Of a DNA stretch of 64,000 nucleotides, positions 45,246-57,071 are shown piece after piece. Positions within the stretch are counted from its first letter, which is position 1; each line of letters opens with the position of its first letter. Source of the DNA: Apoderus coryli. Its lineage: Eukaryota > Arthropoda > Insecta > Coleoptera > Attelabidae. The notes under the pieces are model-generated. The model did not search any database and was not told where the DNA came from. It saw nothing but the letters and a program-made list of their open reading frames with translations. The translations under genes and the position numbers were made by a program. The stretch lies in NCBI GenBank assembly GCA_911728435.2, contig OU452199.1, positions 45,091,004 to 45,155,003 on the forward strand, read 5' to 3'.

Positions 45246-46175
45246 TCTAAAGGGGGTTCGACAAGGGTGCATACTGTCACCAATACTATTTAACTTATAC
45301 GTCGAAAATATATTTTCTGAGACGCTGGAAGACTTAGAGTGTGGGATTAAAGTAAATGGTATACCAATTAACAACATACGGTATGCAGACGACACCGTAA
45401 TCATTGCCGACAGTGAAGAGGACTTACAACTAATGCTGGAACAGATAAATACAGTTGGAAAGGGGAATGGTCTCAAAATAAACATACAAAAGACAAAGTA
45501 CATGATAGTAAGCAGAAACCCTCCTCAAAATGCTGTGTTAAACTTGGAAGACCAACCTATTGAACGAGTGCAAAACTTTAAATACCTTGGAACCAACATA
45601 AATGAACAATGGAATCCCGAACAGGAAATTTGCTGTCGCATACAACAAGCGAGGCAAGCTTTCACAAGCCTAAGACCCTTTCTTTGCAACCTGACATTGT
45701 CCCTCAAATTAAGATGCAGAATGGTGCAGTGTTACGTCTGGTCCATCCTGTTATATGGAATGGAAACATGGACTCTGAAGATCCGGTCGATAAACAAGCT
45801 TGAGGCTTTTGAAATGTGGTGTCTGAGAAGGATGCTACGTATATCGTGGGTAGACCGAGTTCGAAATGAACACGTTCTTAGAAGGGCGGGATGCGAAAGA
45901 GAACTTTTCAACATAATCAAGAAGCGGAAAATTGGATACCTGGGCCACATACTACGAGGAGAGAAGTACAAAATACCACAGATAATTCTCCAAGGAAAAA
46001 TTGAAGGGAAGAGAGGAGTAGGACGTAAACAGATGTCCTGGTTGAGAAACATCAAGAACTGGACAGGCATTAGCAATACGGGCGAGCTCTGTCGCGCTGC
46101 GGAAGCAAGGACCCTTATTATGATGAGATAGTCGCCAACGCACTAGAAGTGTACGGCATTTTAAGAAGAAGAAGA
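45246..46175 (+). pseudogene. RTE/L1-like LINE insertion, 5' truncated
   Basis: It opens directly in the RT: GVRQGCILSPILFNLYVENIF, then RYADDTVIIADSEEDLQLML (YADD intact), GLKINIQKTKYMIVSRN and FKYLGTNINEQWNPEQEI. These are followed by the C-terminal block LLYGMETWTLKIRSINKLEAFEMWCLRRMLRISW and RKIGYLGHILRGEKY, ending near 46131. The frame is open throughout. The 3' end is a (GAA)n tail. An 11-bp target duplication AGGTATTTAGT flanks it (45235-45245, 46176-46186). GVRQGC and the (GAA)n-type tail separate it from the PQGS-type LINEs elsewhere in the window. Confidence 0.88.
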
Positions 46176-46460
46176 AGGTATTTAGTATAAAATTTCATAG
46201 GGTTATTGAATTTCACAAGTGGATTTATTTAAATTAAGTATTTAACAGATTATAACAACATTAATTAATAAGCAGCATGTACAGGGTGCATTGCAATCGC
46301 ATAAATTTTAAATGTTTAGAAATTTTTAGCATACACTTTAAATTTATATACGGGGTGAGTCAAAAATGTATTTGTTTATTTTTTTTAAGCTCAAAAAAGT
46401 AATATTTTGAATAATCTTTTGATTTAGATTAGAATTCATGATTTCTTTAGCGTGTAACAC
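46176..46460 (+). repeat. repeat family C, right half
   Basis: Continues 45023-45245: TATAAAATTTCATAGGGTTATTGA, GCAGCATGTACAGGGTGC and TACGGGGTGAGTCAAAAATG, collinear with 47658-47935. It stops before the terminal hairpin seen in the other two copies. Confidence 0.75.
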
Positions 46461-47506
46461 TTTTTCAGTAATATTACTTCAAATACACAATGACAACTTC
46501 TAAATTGACTACAACTATATGGAATACCCATTTTATAACACTACAATATACAACAAGTTGATAGAAATTGATCTTAAACATGAAAATAATGCCGAAAACT
46601 TTTAGACTATTGTCACGAGTACAGATTCCAAAATTATTAATAAATAAATATAAATTATAAATCAATAACAAACCCCAGATATTCGATGGAAAAATACAAA
46701 CATATTATTTTCCTGTTTATTCTAGTTTATCTAGATGAGTCACTATTTCTCGATAATCAGGAGCCCTGCCTCTTACCCTCCGCTTTCAAGGGTAGTCATA
46801 CTGAAAAATGCAGCGTCAGCTATTCTGACCACCACCATCTAAATAAACGCGACGTAGGGGTGGTGGCGCAATATAATTATTATGTTAAAAACCAATTAGC
46901 ATAGAGAAATCAGGAAACCATCTTTGATTCAATCCAACCTCCCTCATTATCATTGGTCACACAGGGAGGATTTAGGCGCAAGATTGTTTAAGAGAGGGAT
47001 AACTCTTTTATTATAAATTCTCCTCTCCGGAGAAATAAGTTTAGTTGTGTCCTGATTTTAAACTAATGGTAAGAAAACCTGAAGGCAGTAAAATGTGAAC
47101 CATAGTGTATCTTGACCGTATGTGGTCTTATATTTTAATGTAAGTAATATTATTTGTATTCTATTATTATAACTCTATAGTCTCTAATTTAAGTTTCATC
47201 ATTTTGTAAACTCTTCTCAACTTTCTCAACTTTAACTGTTAATAAACTTTATCTATTTAAACTTGGTATTCGGTGTTTCATCTTTTAGATAAGGTCCTTA
47301 TTTTCAATGCCCTCGTAGTTCACGTTAAACCTGAACGTGACAATATTAATGTAAACAAAGAAAATAATAATAACCTATTTGACACAAGCAATTTGTCTGT
47401 CGTGTTAGAAAAAACATCTTACCAAAACCAAATTATGACGTGAAACTAGAGGTGTCAACGAAACTAAAATAAGTGACACCAACGTTAGAAAAAAATATTA
47501 TCAAAT
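46461..47506. other. unrecognised DNA
   Basis: 46920-47345 has AATAAA-containing, LTR-like composition ending CCTGAACGTGACA, but no duplicated ends were found. No coding motif is visible. Confidence 0.4.
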
Positions 47507-48045
47507 TATGACAAACCAACGAAACATAATAGAGAGATATGGTAGTGCTAAAAAATAACGTCCGCCGCTATTAACGTTAACGTTAATTTAACACCAACGA
47601 GTTTCAAATAGAGAGATATGGTAGTTCTAAAAAATAACGTCACCTATGATGACAATCATATAATAGGTATTTAGTATAAAATTTCATAGGGTTATTGAGG
47701 ATTTATTTAAATTAAGTATTTATCAGATTATAACAACATTAATTAATAAGCAGCATGTGCATTGCAATCGAATAAATTTTAAATGTTTGGAAATTTTTAC
47801 CATACACTTTAAATTTATATACGGGGTGAGTCAAAAATGTATTTGTTTATTTTTTTAAGGTCAAAAAAGTAATGTTTTGATTTATCTTTTGATTTAGATT
47901 TGAATTCATGATTTCTTCAGCGTGTAACTATGCTTGTAGAGATGATCTACGGGGTAACTCAAAAATGTTTCTAACCCTCAATGACTTTTGTCATAGATAA
48001 AACTACCACAAAACGACTTTGAAATCACGCAGTGATTTCTTGTAA
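47507..48045 (+). repeat. repeat family C, uninterrupted copy
   Basis: It starts TGACAAACCAACGAAAC and ends ACAAAACGACTTT followed by the hairpin GAAATCAC-GCA-GTGATTTC (48021-48039) and TTGT. It contains the empty site AGGTATTTAGT (about 47656) for the RTE insertion of the sister copy. It has no coding capacity. Confidence 0.78.
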
Positions 48046-49530
48046 ATGAATAAATATTAAAAGAGCACATCATTAATTCAAAATGAAAATATTGTCGCAA
48101 GTACTGAAGTATAATGATCAAGTAAATCACGCAGATTGAGCGTATTTTTTTCAAGATATTATAAAACACAAACCAAATTAATTCATTTCCTCCTACTTAC
48201 AAACTCACAATGCGAAGACGACGACGTTGACGTCGTCTCTTTTATTTTTAATTGAACAAAAAACGCTCTTTTCATTAACAATAATGTAAACCTCATTCCA
48301 GCGCATTATTACAAAACATACACAATGGAAGTTGGGTGGAAACGGGGGAACGAAAAACAGACGTAATTGTAAGTAAAAAGGGAAAGAAAGAACAGTCGAG
48401 TCGTCACAATGAACGACAAATCGCACACTACCTACTAAGAACCCACGTTGTTATGTGTCACAGAAGTTAAACGAAATTACCCATCTCGACGGATGCTTTT
48501 CAATGTTTCATATTCTCTAAGGGTTGATTTACATTCATTTGCAATATAATTTATTTACTACGAATGCTTTTCACATTGTAACGCATTCAATAGTTCCTGA
48601 GCGATGCTGCTTTTGGGCAAAATTTAACAATTTGCGATATGCCGACATCCTAAACAATTTCTCTAATAGTAATTCGACAAATCTCCAAAACAATTTTCCC
48701 CACTGCTTCAAAGTTTCTATCGGATATACCGGAAGTTGATCTTCTTCTTAAATTTTCAAAACAATGGTATGGTTATCAAAACCATCGACCAGCAATCACG
48801 CTGTATGTTGGGGACATGGGCCCGCGAAATTTTAAGTCACCTCATATTTGGAGCTGTATTTTCAGAGCTGTAAGAAGTAAATTCTAATTTTCTTCATAAG
48901 AACGTTTTTGACATCAAATCATATAAGCTTCTTGGCTATTAGCAAAATTTGTGTAAAGCACACTTTAGACTACTCTTTCGCCGCCTGCAAAAGACACCGT
49001 TGTCGACGGCCTTGGTGCTGCAAAACAAAAGAATGGCTCTAGTGAAAGGCGCGATCGGGCGTACACTTTTAATTAACGAAACCCCCAAACGCACCCCTAC
49101 TACTGTATACCTCGTCGTATTTCCGCATCTTCTGGGAGTTTTTATTTTTGCTCTTGCATCGTTCCTGTTTAACGCGTTTGACGTGTTACTTTATTTTCTA
49201 TTTTTCTCAAAAGAAAAAAAAAAGTATGAAGAGAAAATCGTAAGAACTGCTTACAGTTCACAGCATACAAGTCTTTGAGTTTGGCAGTGTCGTAATAAGA
49301 ACACAAATTTGATGATATAAACTGTGACTTATTAGGTTAATTTCTTATTGTTTTATTGATGTATTGTAAGTTAGGTTTTTGGGATTTCACTTTCGGTATA
49401 GTAGAGCCTTTAGGCGAATTCATCCTAAAGTAATTTGGACCCTATCGTGAACGTACATATCTTGTCGCCTAAGCCTACAACTTTGATGTGAGCAGCCAAT
49501 AAAAACAAATTTAAACACCATTTTAAATAA
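48046..49530. other. unrecognised DNA
   Basis: Frames at 48205-48426 (minus) and 48949-49278 (plus, 109 codons, hydrophobic middle) have no recognisable family. No shared repeat was seen. Confidence 0.4.
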
Positions 49531-49612
49531 CTACAGGCAACACTATATACAGATGCTTCAAAAAGTGAACAAGGCCAAGGAGTAGGAGCTGCAGTTCTAT
49601 GTCCCCACAACT
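49531..49612 (+). pseudogene. LINE RNase H fragment
   Basis: The short reading LQATLYTDASKSEQGQGVGAAVLCPHN followed by a stop matches the first motif of a retrotransposon RNase H (TDASK...GxGAAV, with the first catalytic aspartate). It is only about 27 codons long and is followed within 70 bp by the 12-bp minisatellite. It is a small relic. Confidence 0.55.
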
Positions 49613-49680
49613 GAACTCCAAAATATAGGCAAAATATGTGGAACCAATCGCAATCAAAGCTATCCGAATCCAAATATTAA

Positions 49681-49853
49681 TGTAATGTATATTGTAATGT
49701 ATAATGTAATGTATAATGTAATTTATATTGTAATGTATAATGTAATGTATAATGTAATGTATAATGTAATGTATATTGTAATGTATAATGTAATGTATAA
49801 TGTAATGTATAATGTAATGTATATTGTAATGTATACTGTAATGTATAATGTAA
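49681..49853. repeat. 12-bp minisatellite with 48-bp higher-order unit
   Basis: Fourteen tandem copies of ATGTATAATGTA. The variable triplet reads ATT, AAT, AAT, ATT, AAT, AAT, AAT, ATT, AAT, AAT, AAT, ATT, ACT, AAT, so an ATT variant recurs every fourth unit, implying amplification of a 48-bp block. The frames MYNVMYNV and YTLHYTLQ through it are artefacts of the repeat. Confidence 0.9.
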
Positions 49854-50523
49854 AGACAAAGCGTATACCGTCGTTAATAACCCATAGCGTTGATGCGACA
49901 TCAAACAAATAAAAAAAAATCACCTGTCTGATCCAGACTGTTAACTGTTTCAACGCCAGATGGATATCCTGATACATAGATTGTTTGCGAATAGGGGAAA
50001 ACTTAAATATTTTTTCGTCGTTCAGTACAGTTCTGACTTTTCTATTCCCAGTCAGAGCAGTACTGCAACTACAACAGCAAAGAACAATATTTATGTCCAG
50101 TTGCTATTCTGAATGTTAATTTATATTTTCCAATGTTTCTTACCTTTGAATATTTCCTATGACCCTAAATGTACAGCACTGTACTTGGTTAACGCGCGTC
50201 AAGGCATTGTATGCGTCTCACGGCGACGTGACGTTCTTGTCTCAGCGAATTTTCCAACCGTGAAAATACATCAAAGCAAAGCATTGACACGTGGATGAAG
50301 TAATTGGTAAAAGGTGAAGGCGTGCCTCCCTCACACACACACAAGTATTTTAATTCCTTTTAAATACTCTTAACCTAAAATATTTGAAGGTTGATACAAA
50401 ATGCGACATTCCTAAAGCATCAAAGCAAATTATTACTGGGTTTGGATTGTTGTTGTTAAAGTTATGATTACTATAAATTAATAACTTGGAAATGAGAAGG
50501 TTGGATTGCAGCTAGACAGAGAA
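49854..50523. other. unrecognised DNA
   Basis: A CACACACACACA run lies near 50332-50343. No gene is recognised. Confidence 0.4.
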
Positions 50524-52301
50524 AATAAACTGTTGCCCTCGAGGCACGAATAGCTCTCCATATTTAAGTGTAAAAGTAATAATTGTATGACCTTTTTGTC
50601 ATTTATCTAAATTTAATAAATTTATGTTTTGTTTTAGACATCAGCTATTTTTTAAGTATCGGGTTTTGTGCCTTTTTCTTCTCTTTGGAGGCATTATATT
50701 TATACGTAGATATTTTATATTTCAGATCTTCTAGGCCAAGTTCTTGTACGCAAAATAATTGATTTTTCGTACCAAATGTGGTTAAAATCCGTTAAGTGGT
50801 TTGTGAGTTATCACGGATACAAATTTTTTGTGACCCTTTTATAGGATTTTCATGGACGCCTATGGAGCATTAATTTTTGTCGTGTATTTTTAACACGAAT
50901 TCAACTAGTAAAATATAAAAAAATTTACATTTTAATTTTTTATTTTATCCTTTTTTTTACTATTTACGAACGCCTATGTAAATAAAAATTTTATGCTGCA
51001 ATTTTTAGGTTATCTTATATCAAAGCTATAATATATAATTAGCCAATTTTTCTGGTATATTTGGGAAACATTTTTTTTTTTCGTTTTTGACCCTTTTTTA
51101 AGACTAATTTCGAACGCCTGTGTGAACCATTTTTTAGGTTATATTCTATCACGACTGTGAAAAATTATTCAATATTTCGGGTAATTTTAAGAACTATGAT
51201 TTTTTTAATTTTTGAACCCTCTTTTAAACCCCTGGCCTACGTTCAATGTTAATCACCACCTATAAATTTCCTGTAGTATTTTCGTACCAAATGTGGTTAA
51301 AATCCTTTAAGTGGTTTTTGAGTTATCACGGATACAAATTTTTTCTGACCCTTTTATAGAATTTTCACGGACGCCTATGGTACATTAATTTTTGTCGTGT
51401 ATTTTTAATACCAATTCAACTAGTTAAATAGTTAAATATAAAATTTTTACATTTTAATTTTTTTATTTTACCCCTTTTTCTACTGTTTACGAACGCCTAT
51501 GTAAATACAAATTTTATGCTGCATTTTTTAGGTTATCTTTTATCAAAGCTATATATAATTAGCCAATTTTTCTGGTATATTTGAGAAATATTTTTTTTGT
51601 TTTTGACCCTTTTTTTATACTATTTTCGAACGCCTGTGTGAACCAATTCTTTTATGTAACATTTTTTAGGTTATATTCTATCACAACTATGAAAAATTAT
51701 TCCATACTTCGAATAAGTTCAGGAAATATATATTTTTTATGTTTTGACCCCTTTTTCACTATTTACGAACGCCTATGAAAGTAATTTATTTATGACACAT
51801 TTCATAGGTTATATTCTATCAAAACTATAAATAACTAGTTAATATTTCTGCTATTTTTAAGAAATACGTTTTTTTTAAAATCTTTTTTACCCCATTTTAC
51901 ATTATTTTCGAACGCCAATGTGGTCTAATATTTTATGTTCAATATTTTAGGTTATATTCAATTAAATGCGTAAAAAATTATGCAGTATTTCGGATAAGTT
52001 TAAGAACTATGAATTTTTTTAATTTTTGAACCCTCTTTTAAACCCCTTGCATACGCACAATGTTTCCCAAAATCTAATCAGCTTCTTGCCATGTCCTATA
52101 GTATTTTTGTACCAAATTTGGTTAAAATCTGCTAAGTGGTTTTTGCGTTTTCGTGCAGACAGACAGACAGACATTTTTTAAAACTACTTATTTATGCATA
52201 AAATGACCAAAAACAAGAATTTCCGGTGAAATTAAAAAAAAAAATTTTCATGAAACTAATAGTCTCCATATATTACATTATATGATATGGAGAGCTAAAA
52301 A
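50524..52301 (-). repeat. 1.8-kb repeat D, copy 2 (inverted)
   Basis: In reverse complement it aligns end to end with 33540-35414: the same ends (AATAAACTGTTGCCCTCGAGG at left, ATATGGAGAGCTAAAAA at right), the same internal AACGCCTATG-type units, and a CAGACAGACAGACAGACA run near 52156. Beyond AATAAACTG and CTAAAAA the flanks of the two copies differ, which defines the element limits. It has no coding capacity. Confidence 0.75.
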
Positions 52302-53580
52302 CATAGAAGGAGTTCCAGATTCATTGAATACTTTAAAAGACCTAAATCAATAGTAAACTTACTTAATATTAAAAGTATCATAATTGATGTGCTTTATTAT
52401 CCAAACATAGCAGATCCAAAATAACAAAAGTTCATTTAATTAATTAACAGAAGCTGTTAAAGTTTAAATTGGAGTTGCCAGCTAAACGCAATTTTCTATT
52501 AAAACAGTCAATGTTGCTGAGATAGAGGAGTACGAGTACATGCTATATGCCCACCTAACCTATGTACCTTCGTAATATGTTTCGCTTTCTACAATGTGAT
52601 ATAAAGTTTCCACATAGGAACAACATTTATCTCAGTTTAATTGAGTACGAGATTGCATGTTGAAGTGCAAAGGAATTGCGGCTCCCTCTTTCTCTATAAT
52701 TTTATGTTGTACTTATGGGCAAGAGAAATAGAGTATTTATTTGCTCTATTAGTATAAGAGAAGCTGTACAATAAATAATTATTTTTGGTTTAAGTGAAGA
52801 CATTGTGGGATAATTTACGGAAAACGTAGAAAATGTTGTTACTTTTGATATAAAGATATACCGGGTGATTTATGTGATGCTTTAAACTGCTAACAAATAA
52901 ACACAGACAGTGTTACGTATAAATTTTGCAAAACATATGTTTCTTTATTGTAAATATTCTGTAGAATTGGTATGATGTAAATGGGTGGGTAAATTGCGTT
53001 TTAATATTTAATAGAACTGGCATTTCTACTTACTGCAGCATTTCTTCATGTTGATAACTAAGCGGTTATTGATAGAATTGGTACTTAACTGTATTATATC
53101 GTAAAATAGTCTCTTATAATTCACTGAAGCTTTTACCACTATAAATATGCTTTCAGGAGGTTTTTCATAACCAATTTAGTCCCTGGGGTAAATTCATATT
53201 CTGTGAGCTGTGTCCTTTGTGTTTCTTGATGTTAAATCTGATGGTACGATGCTTGCCTTGACTCCTAAAATATTCATTGGAACCTTAACTATGTTGTCGA
53301 TAATTTTAATAATATATTTTCTTACTTTGGTTTATTATTTTGGATGATAGAAGTTACCATTCAAATACCTTTATTTTCTGTTAAATATAGTGGCTTTAAT
53401 TGTACGTTTTTGTGGTTCAGGCTTATTTCTCCTCACTTGATTCTTATTTGATCTAGTATCATCTTTTAGTCTTTTTTTCCAGTATCCAACTTAGAAAATG
53501 ACTAAAAATTTGAAATTGTAAGAAGTAAACAAACCCACTGTATGCCTACACCAGTGCATAAAATGTAAGGTTAGGTTGAT
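52302..53580. other. unrecognised DNA
   Basis: AT-rich sequence without coding motifs or repeats shared with the rest of the window. A TACCGGGTGATTTATGTG motif near 52859 resembles a transposon terminus, but no partner end was seen. Confidence 0.4.
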
Positions 53581-53589
53581 GCCGGTAGG

Positions 53590-54483
53590 CAGGGTTGCCA
53601 ACACCCTCGAAAGAAGATCTACTAAATGAGAATATCGAATCTACTATACGAGAAATATGAAATTTTTAAAACTACCAAAAAATCTACTAGGTGTTGCCAA
53701 GTTCCCTTAATAAAAAGGAATATGTTATTAGTTTAAAATGAAACAGTTTATTTTATACTTCCTGCACTCAGAACAGGAATATATATATATCTGACTTTCT
53801 GACAACAAGTATTGTTGGCTGCCTACCCAAAATCAATGAAATTACTTATAATGGCGAATGCAAATTTAAAAATAAAACGCTAGATTTAGGTATGTGTCTT
53901 TATTGCAACTCAGTATTTTAATTTGAAACAAGATATATTATATATAAAGGGTCAAACATAAAAAAAACGTAAACAACCAACTAAATATTAATAAATTATT
54001 GAATATAAAAATAATAAATTCAAAATAGGAGTAAATAGCTTGAACTAACAAACAAAATGTACTCTATATTTTTTTTTAAACAGAATTGAGAATATTGAAA
54101 GTTGCATCGTCGATTATTCGTGCATCGTCATTATTCTCAATATCACTATTAATATCCGAGGGTTTGTAACATTCTAAACCAGCTTAATAAACGAAAATAA
54201 TAGTAAAGACCAACATAATATGCACTATGCACATACAATTTACAATACGCACTGATCCTGACGGTGATTCCCCCAGAAAGAGACGGAATTATATAGTGAA
54301 TTATCGGTTATAGTTTGCTCGCTTCTAGAGTTACGAATGCACCAACAAAATAGAAGAAGGTCGTTTAATAATAATTCTGATTCTACTAGATTTTCTACTG
54401 CCCACTAAAACAGAAATTTGCCCAACAAATGAAGACCTGAATCTACCAGATTTAGTAGAAAATCTACCAAGTTGGCAACCCTG
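53590..54483. mobile_element. non-autonomous TIR element (MITE), 894 bp
   Basis: Perfect 13-bp terminal inverted repeats CAGGGTTGCCAAC / GTTGGCAACCCTG are flanked by a 9-bp duplication GCCGGTAGG (53581-53589 and 54484-54492). Subterminal ATCTACTA motifs occur several times near both ends. No transposase is encoded. A 9-bp duplication is usual for Mutator-like elements, while the CAGGGTTGCC terminus also resembles hAT (8-bp duplication), so the superfamily is open. Confidence 0.88.
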
Positions 54484-54492
54484 GCCGGTAGG

Positions 54493-54883
54493 ATAGGATG
54501 CGTTATTATATAAGGAAGCTTTACGTGCACTGTTGTTATACGTTATTAGGTAATAAATAGTTTACCTACATTGTGCAATGGTATATCTTATGTTATTTTT
54601 GCTTGGCTAAAACTTTTTTTATCGTTCTCTAATTTCTGATTTTCAATTGACGGTTGGCATGTCTTATTTCAGCTACTCGAGAGGTTCTTTCGTGCCAAGT
54701 ACTAGATGTTTTTCGCTCATATCACTTAGTCGTGGATTCCTTTTCTTAAAACCGTATTACAACAAATATGTAAGGCATGACTAGGCACAACAGTTCAGCA
54801 GAACTGAATTGAGTGAGAGATTTCCTTGTTGCTGTTGGACGAGAATCGTCCAAAGGCACTGCAATTCTTATTTGATTAATCAA
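54493..54883. other. unrecognised DNA
   Basis: A short stretch between the MITE and repeat B. A minus-strand frame (54746-54955) begins in repeat B and runs on here without a recognisable motif. Confidence 0.4.
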
Positions 54884-55094
54884 AAATAAATTTGCTACTA
54901 ACTTGTCGATATTAAAGTCATGTATAAGTCGACTACAATCTTCTGGTAATGTCATCTACCTGTAGATGTAGATCAAATTTTAGCAGTTTCCCAGTCGGTA
55001 ACCTGTAAGGTGCTGCCCTCTATTCCAAAATTTTTAGCGTTTTTTCAAAAGGGACTTCAATGAATTGAAGAGAGAGAGGACCACAATTCTGAAG
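54884..55094 (-). repeat. repeat B, uninterrupted copy
   Basis: It runs from AAATAAATTTGCTACTAAC through CAGTCGGTAACCTGTAAGGTGC to CCACAATTCTG. It corresponds to 14338-14453 joined to 16267-16365, with about 20 extra bases near 54958-54972. It provides the empty site for insertion A. On the minus strand it reads MTLPEDCSRLIHDFNIDKLV and FIEVPFEKTLKILE, suggesting descent from a repeat-borne gene. Confidence 0.78.
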
Positions 55095-56482
55095 ATATTG
55101 TGCAAATTTGTTTACGTTTTACTGAACGTGTTCTGGAGAATTTCACTTCTGCTGAGCAGGATACGGCAACCTTTAATGTTCACGCTCCAATTTTTCACGG
55201 AATCATAAACCCTCCATGAGGTATGTAGTCTTGCCGTCAGGTTTTGTTTTCTGTTATCTAAAGAGTTCAATTATTTTAGGGTTTTTATTGATGGTGTTTT
55301 CTTGTTGAACTTGCACTGATCAACCCTGTGGCTACGATATACTTACTACTATTTACACTTGTGCCTGGATGATGATGACACGCAGCAGAACATGTATTAT
55401 GTCTGTAGCTCGAACTTCTACCAACGAGTCTAAAAGAACGCTCAACTCGCGAAATATCCGATGGCATTAGGAAGATTGAGGTAAATATGTAAATATAGGT
55501 ACGGGCTACAATCTATCCTCGTGTGGTTACAATGAAGGGTCTGGGTGGAGCTACTCATGGAGGATACTGAGTGCAGTCGCCTACGTTTCAGTTCAAAAGA
55601 TCCTCAACACATTAACGCATTTAAATGTAAAAATCTAGAGGTTGAGTTTCGCAATAAAAATACGCATTCTCACTAATTGGACGCAGAACAACTCAAATCT
55701 GGAAATGAAACAAGAATTAGATTGCGTAAGGATATCAATTTGACTTTGAGCAGAGTATTAATAATAAAAAAAAAACAATAATTAAATCAAATATCTTGCT
55801 TTGTTCGATATAGCAATGTTACCTATTAAAATTCACGTTATTTCCAAATGTTGGTCGGCTTAGATAAACTTTTCCAATTACAAAATGTTTACCGAATAAC
55901 CAATTTAGATAATCTGTTTAGTACGACCTACATCTCGTGTCGCGCGTACACTTTTACCGAGATAGATTAAGAGAGCGCCGAGCCGGGACCCACGATTTAC
56001 TGTAGCGTGTTGTTGCTTTTTATTTTCGGTTATTATAACACGCTTTCTGGAGGTTTTGTAATTTTGGGAATATACAACAAGTTTCGAAATAAAATCTGCC
56101 ATAAATATTTTGGTTGATTGTTCTATACAGTGTATAAAGGAGGATAGCGGATCTTCTGATCATGAAGACATGTGTTGTGTATTTTTATATAACAAATTTT
56201 CATCCAAAGTTCTTAAAGCCGTAACTCAAAATCTAGCATGCAATCCAATCCAATGCAGTTATTTCAACTTGACGCGCGACGATCAAATACTTAAATAATA
56301 ACAAAAATATTTCCCTCAAGTGTTAAAACTACCCTCATAACATAATGTTATTTTCAATAAGGCAGGCAATATCTCAAAACTCAATGACGTCTCGTTTTGC
56401 AGCTAAATCATTAAGCGAAACTGAGGAAAAAATTATGGAAGCCACCCCAAAGAACACGATCTCAAATCGAGAATATACCCCA
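55095..56482. other. mostly unrecognised; one coding-like fragment
   Basis: 55085-55217 on the plus strand reads SEDIVQICLRFTERVLENF then FNVHAPIFHGIINPP and a stop. It looks protein-like but is not recognised. The 62-codon frame at 56110-56298 is equally unassigned. Nothing else stands out. Confidence 0.35.
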
Positions 56483-56781
56483 AGATAAGAATGGCTTGGG
56501 AATTTTGGAAACGGTAGGAGTTACAATGTTGGTTAAATTAGAGAAAACTTGTACAATTTAACCACCTTTTAAATGGTCTTTTCAAAAGTAAACTAACTTT
56601 AGCCGTTTTGGAGCATTTTTTAAAAAACGTTTTTTTGCGATTTTAGTTTTGGTTTATTTATGACATTATTTTTACAGGTATAAAAAAAATAAAAAGGACT
56701 TTCTCATTGTTCCTTTTTGAGGAGAAAAAGATAGCGTTTACAGATTTTCACCACGACGTTTCATTTTTGAAAAACCAACCG
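56483..56781 (+). repeat. inverted arm E, left
   Basis: AAGATAAGAATGG...CACCTTTTAAATGG...TTTAGCCGTTTT...TTTTTGAAAAACCAAC is matched in reverse complement at 59125-59367. With the intervening DNA it forms a large fold-back structure around the Jockey LINE. Confidence 0.65.
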
Positions 56782-57071
56782 TTTATACCATTTATTTAAT
56801 TTAAATCTTGAGTTGCCTAAGCGCCAAAGTGCCTCTTACTCTAATACAATGAATAGTAGTTGTTAGTTATGTATGTTGCGTGATGGTTTCTTGCGGCTTC
56901 TCTGATGCCTTGTTAGTTGGTTTGTTTCCTCCTGTGTTCATCAATGAAACTGCTTGGAACCTATACTTGGTCCAGCTCCAACCAGTTTCATTTCAGCTCA
57001 GGTCAAGAGATGCATGGCCTACTCAGTTCAGCCACGTAGAGCTCTATCGTGAGTTGATTTTGTCCAGGTTT

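Noticed and set aside
46920..47345. LTR-like segment ending CCTGAACGTGACA
   Set aside because: Composition and AATAAA are suggestive, but no defined ends, duplication or second copy could be found.
48949..49278. 109-codon plus-strand frame with hydrophobic centre
   Set aside because: No recognisable homology or signal; surrounded by non-coding sequence.
49677..49977. Frames MYNVMYNV and YTLHYTLQ resembling repetitive peptides
   Set aside because: Direct translations of the 12-bp minisatellite.
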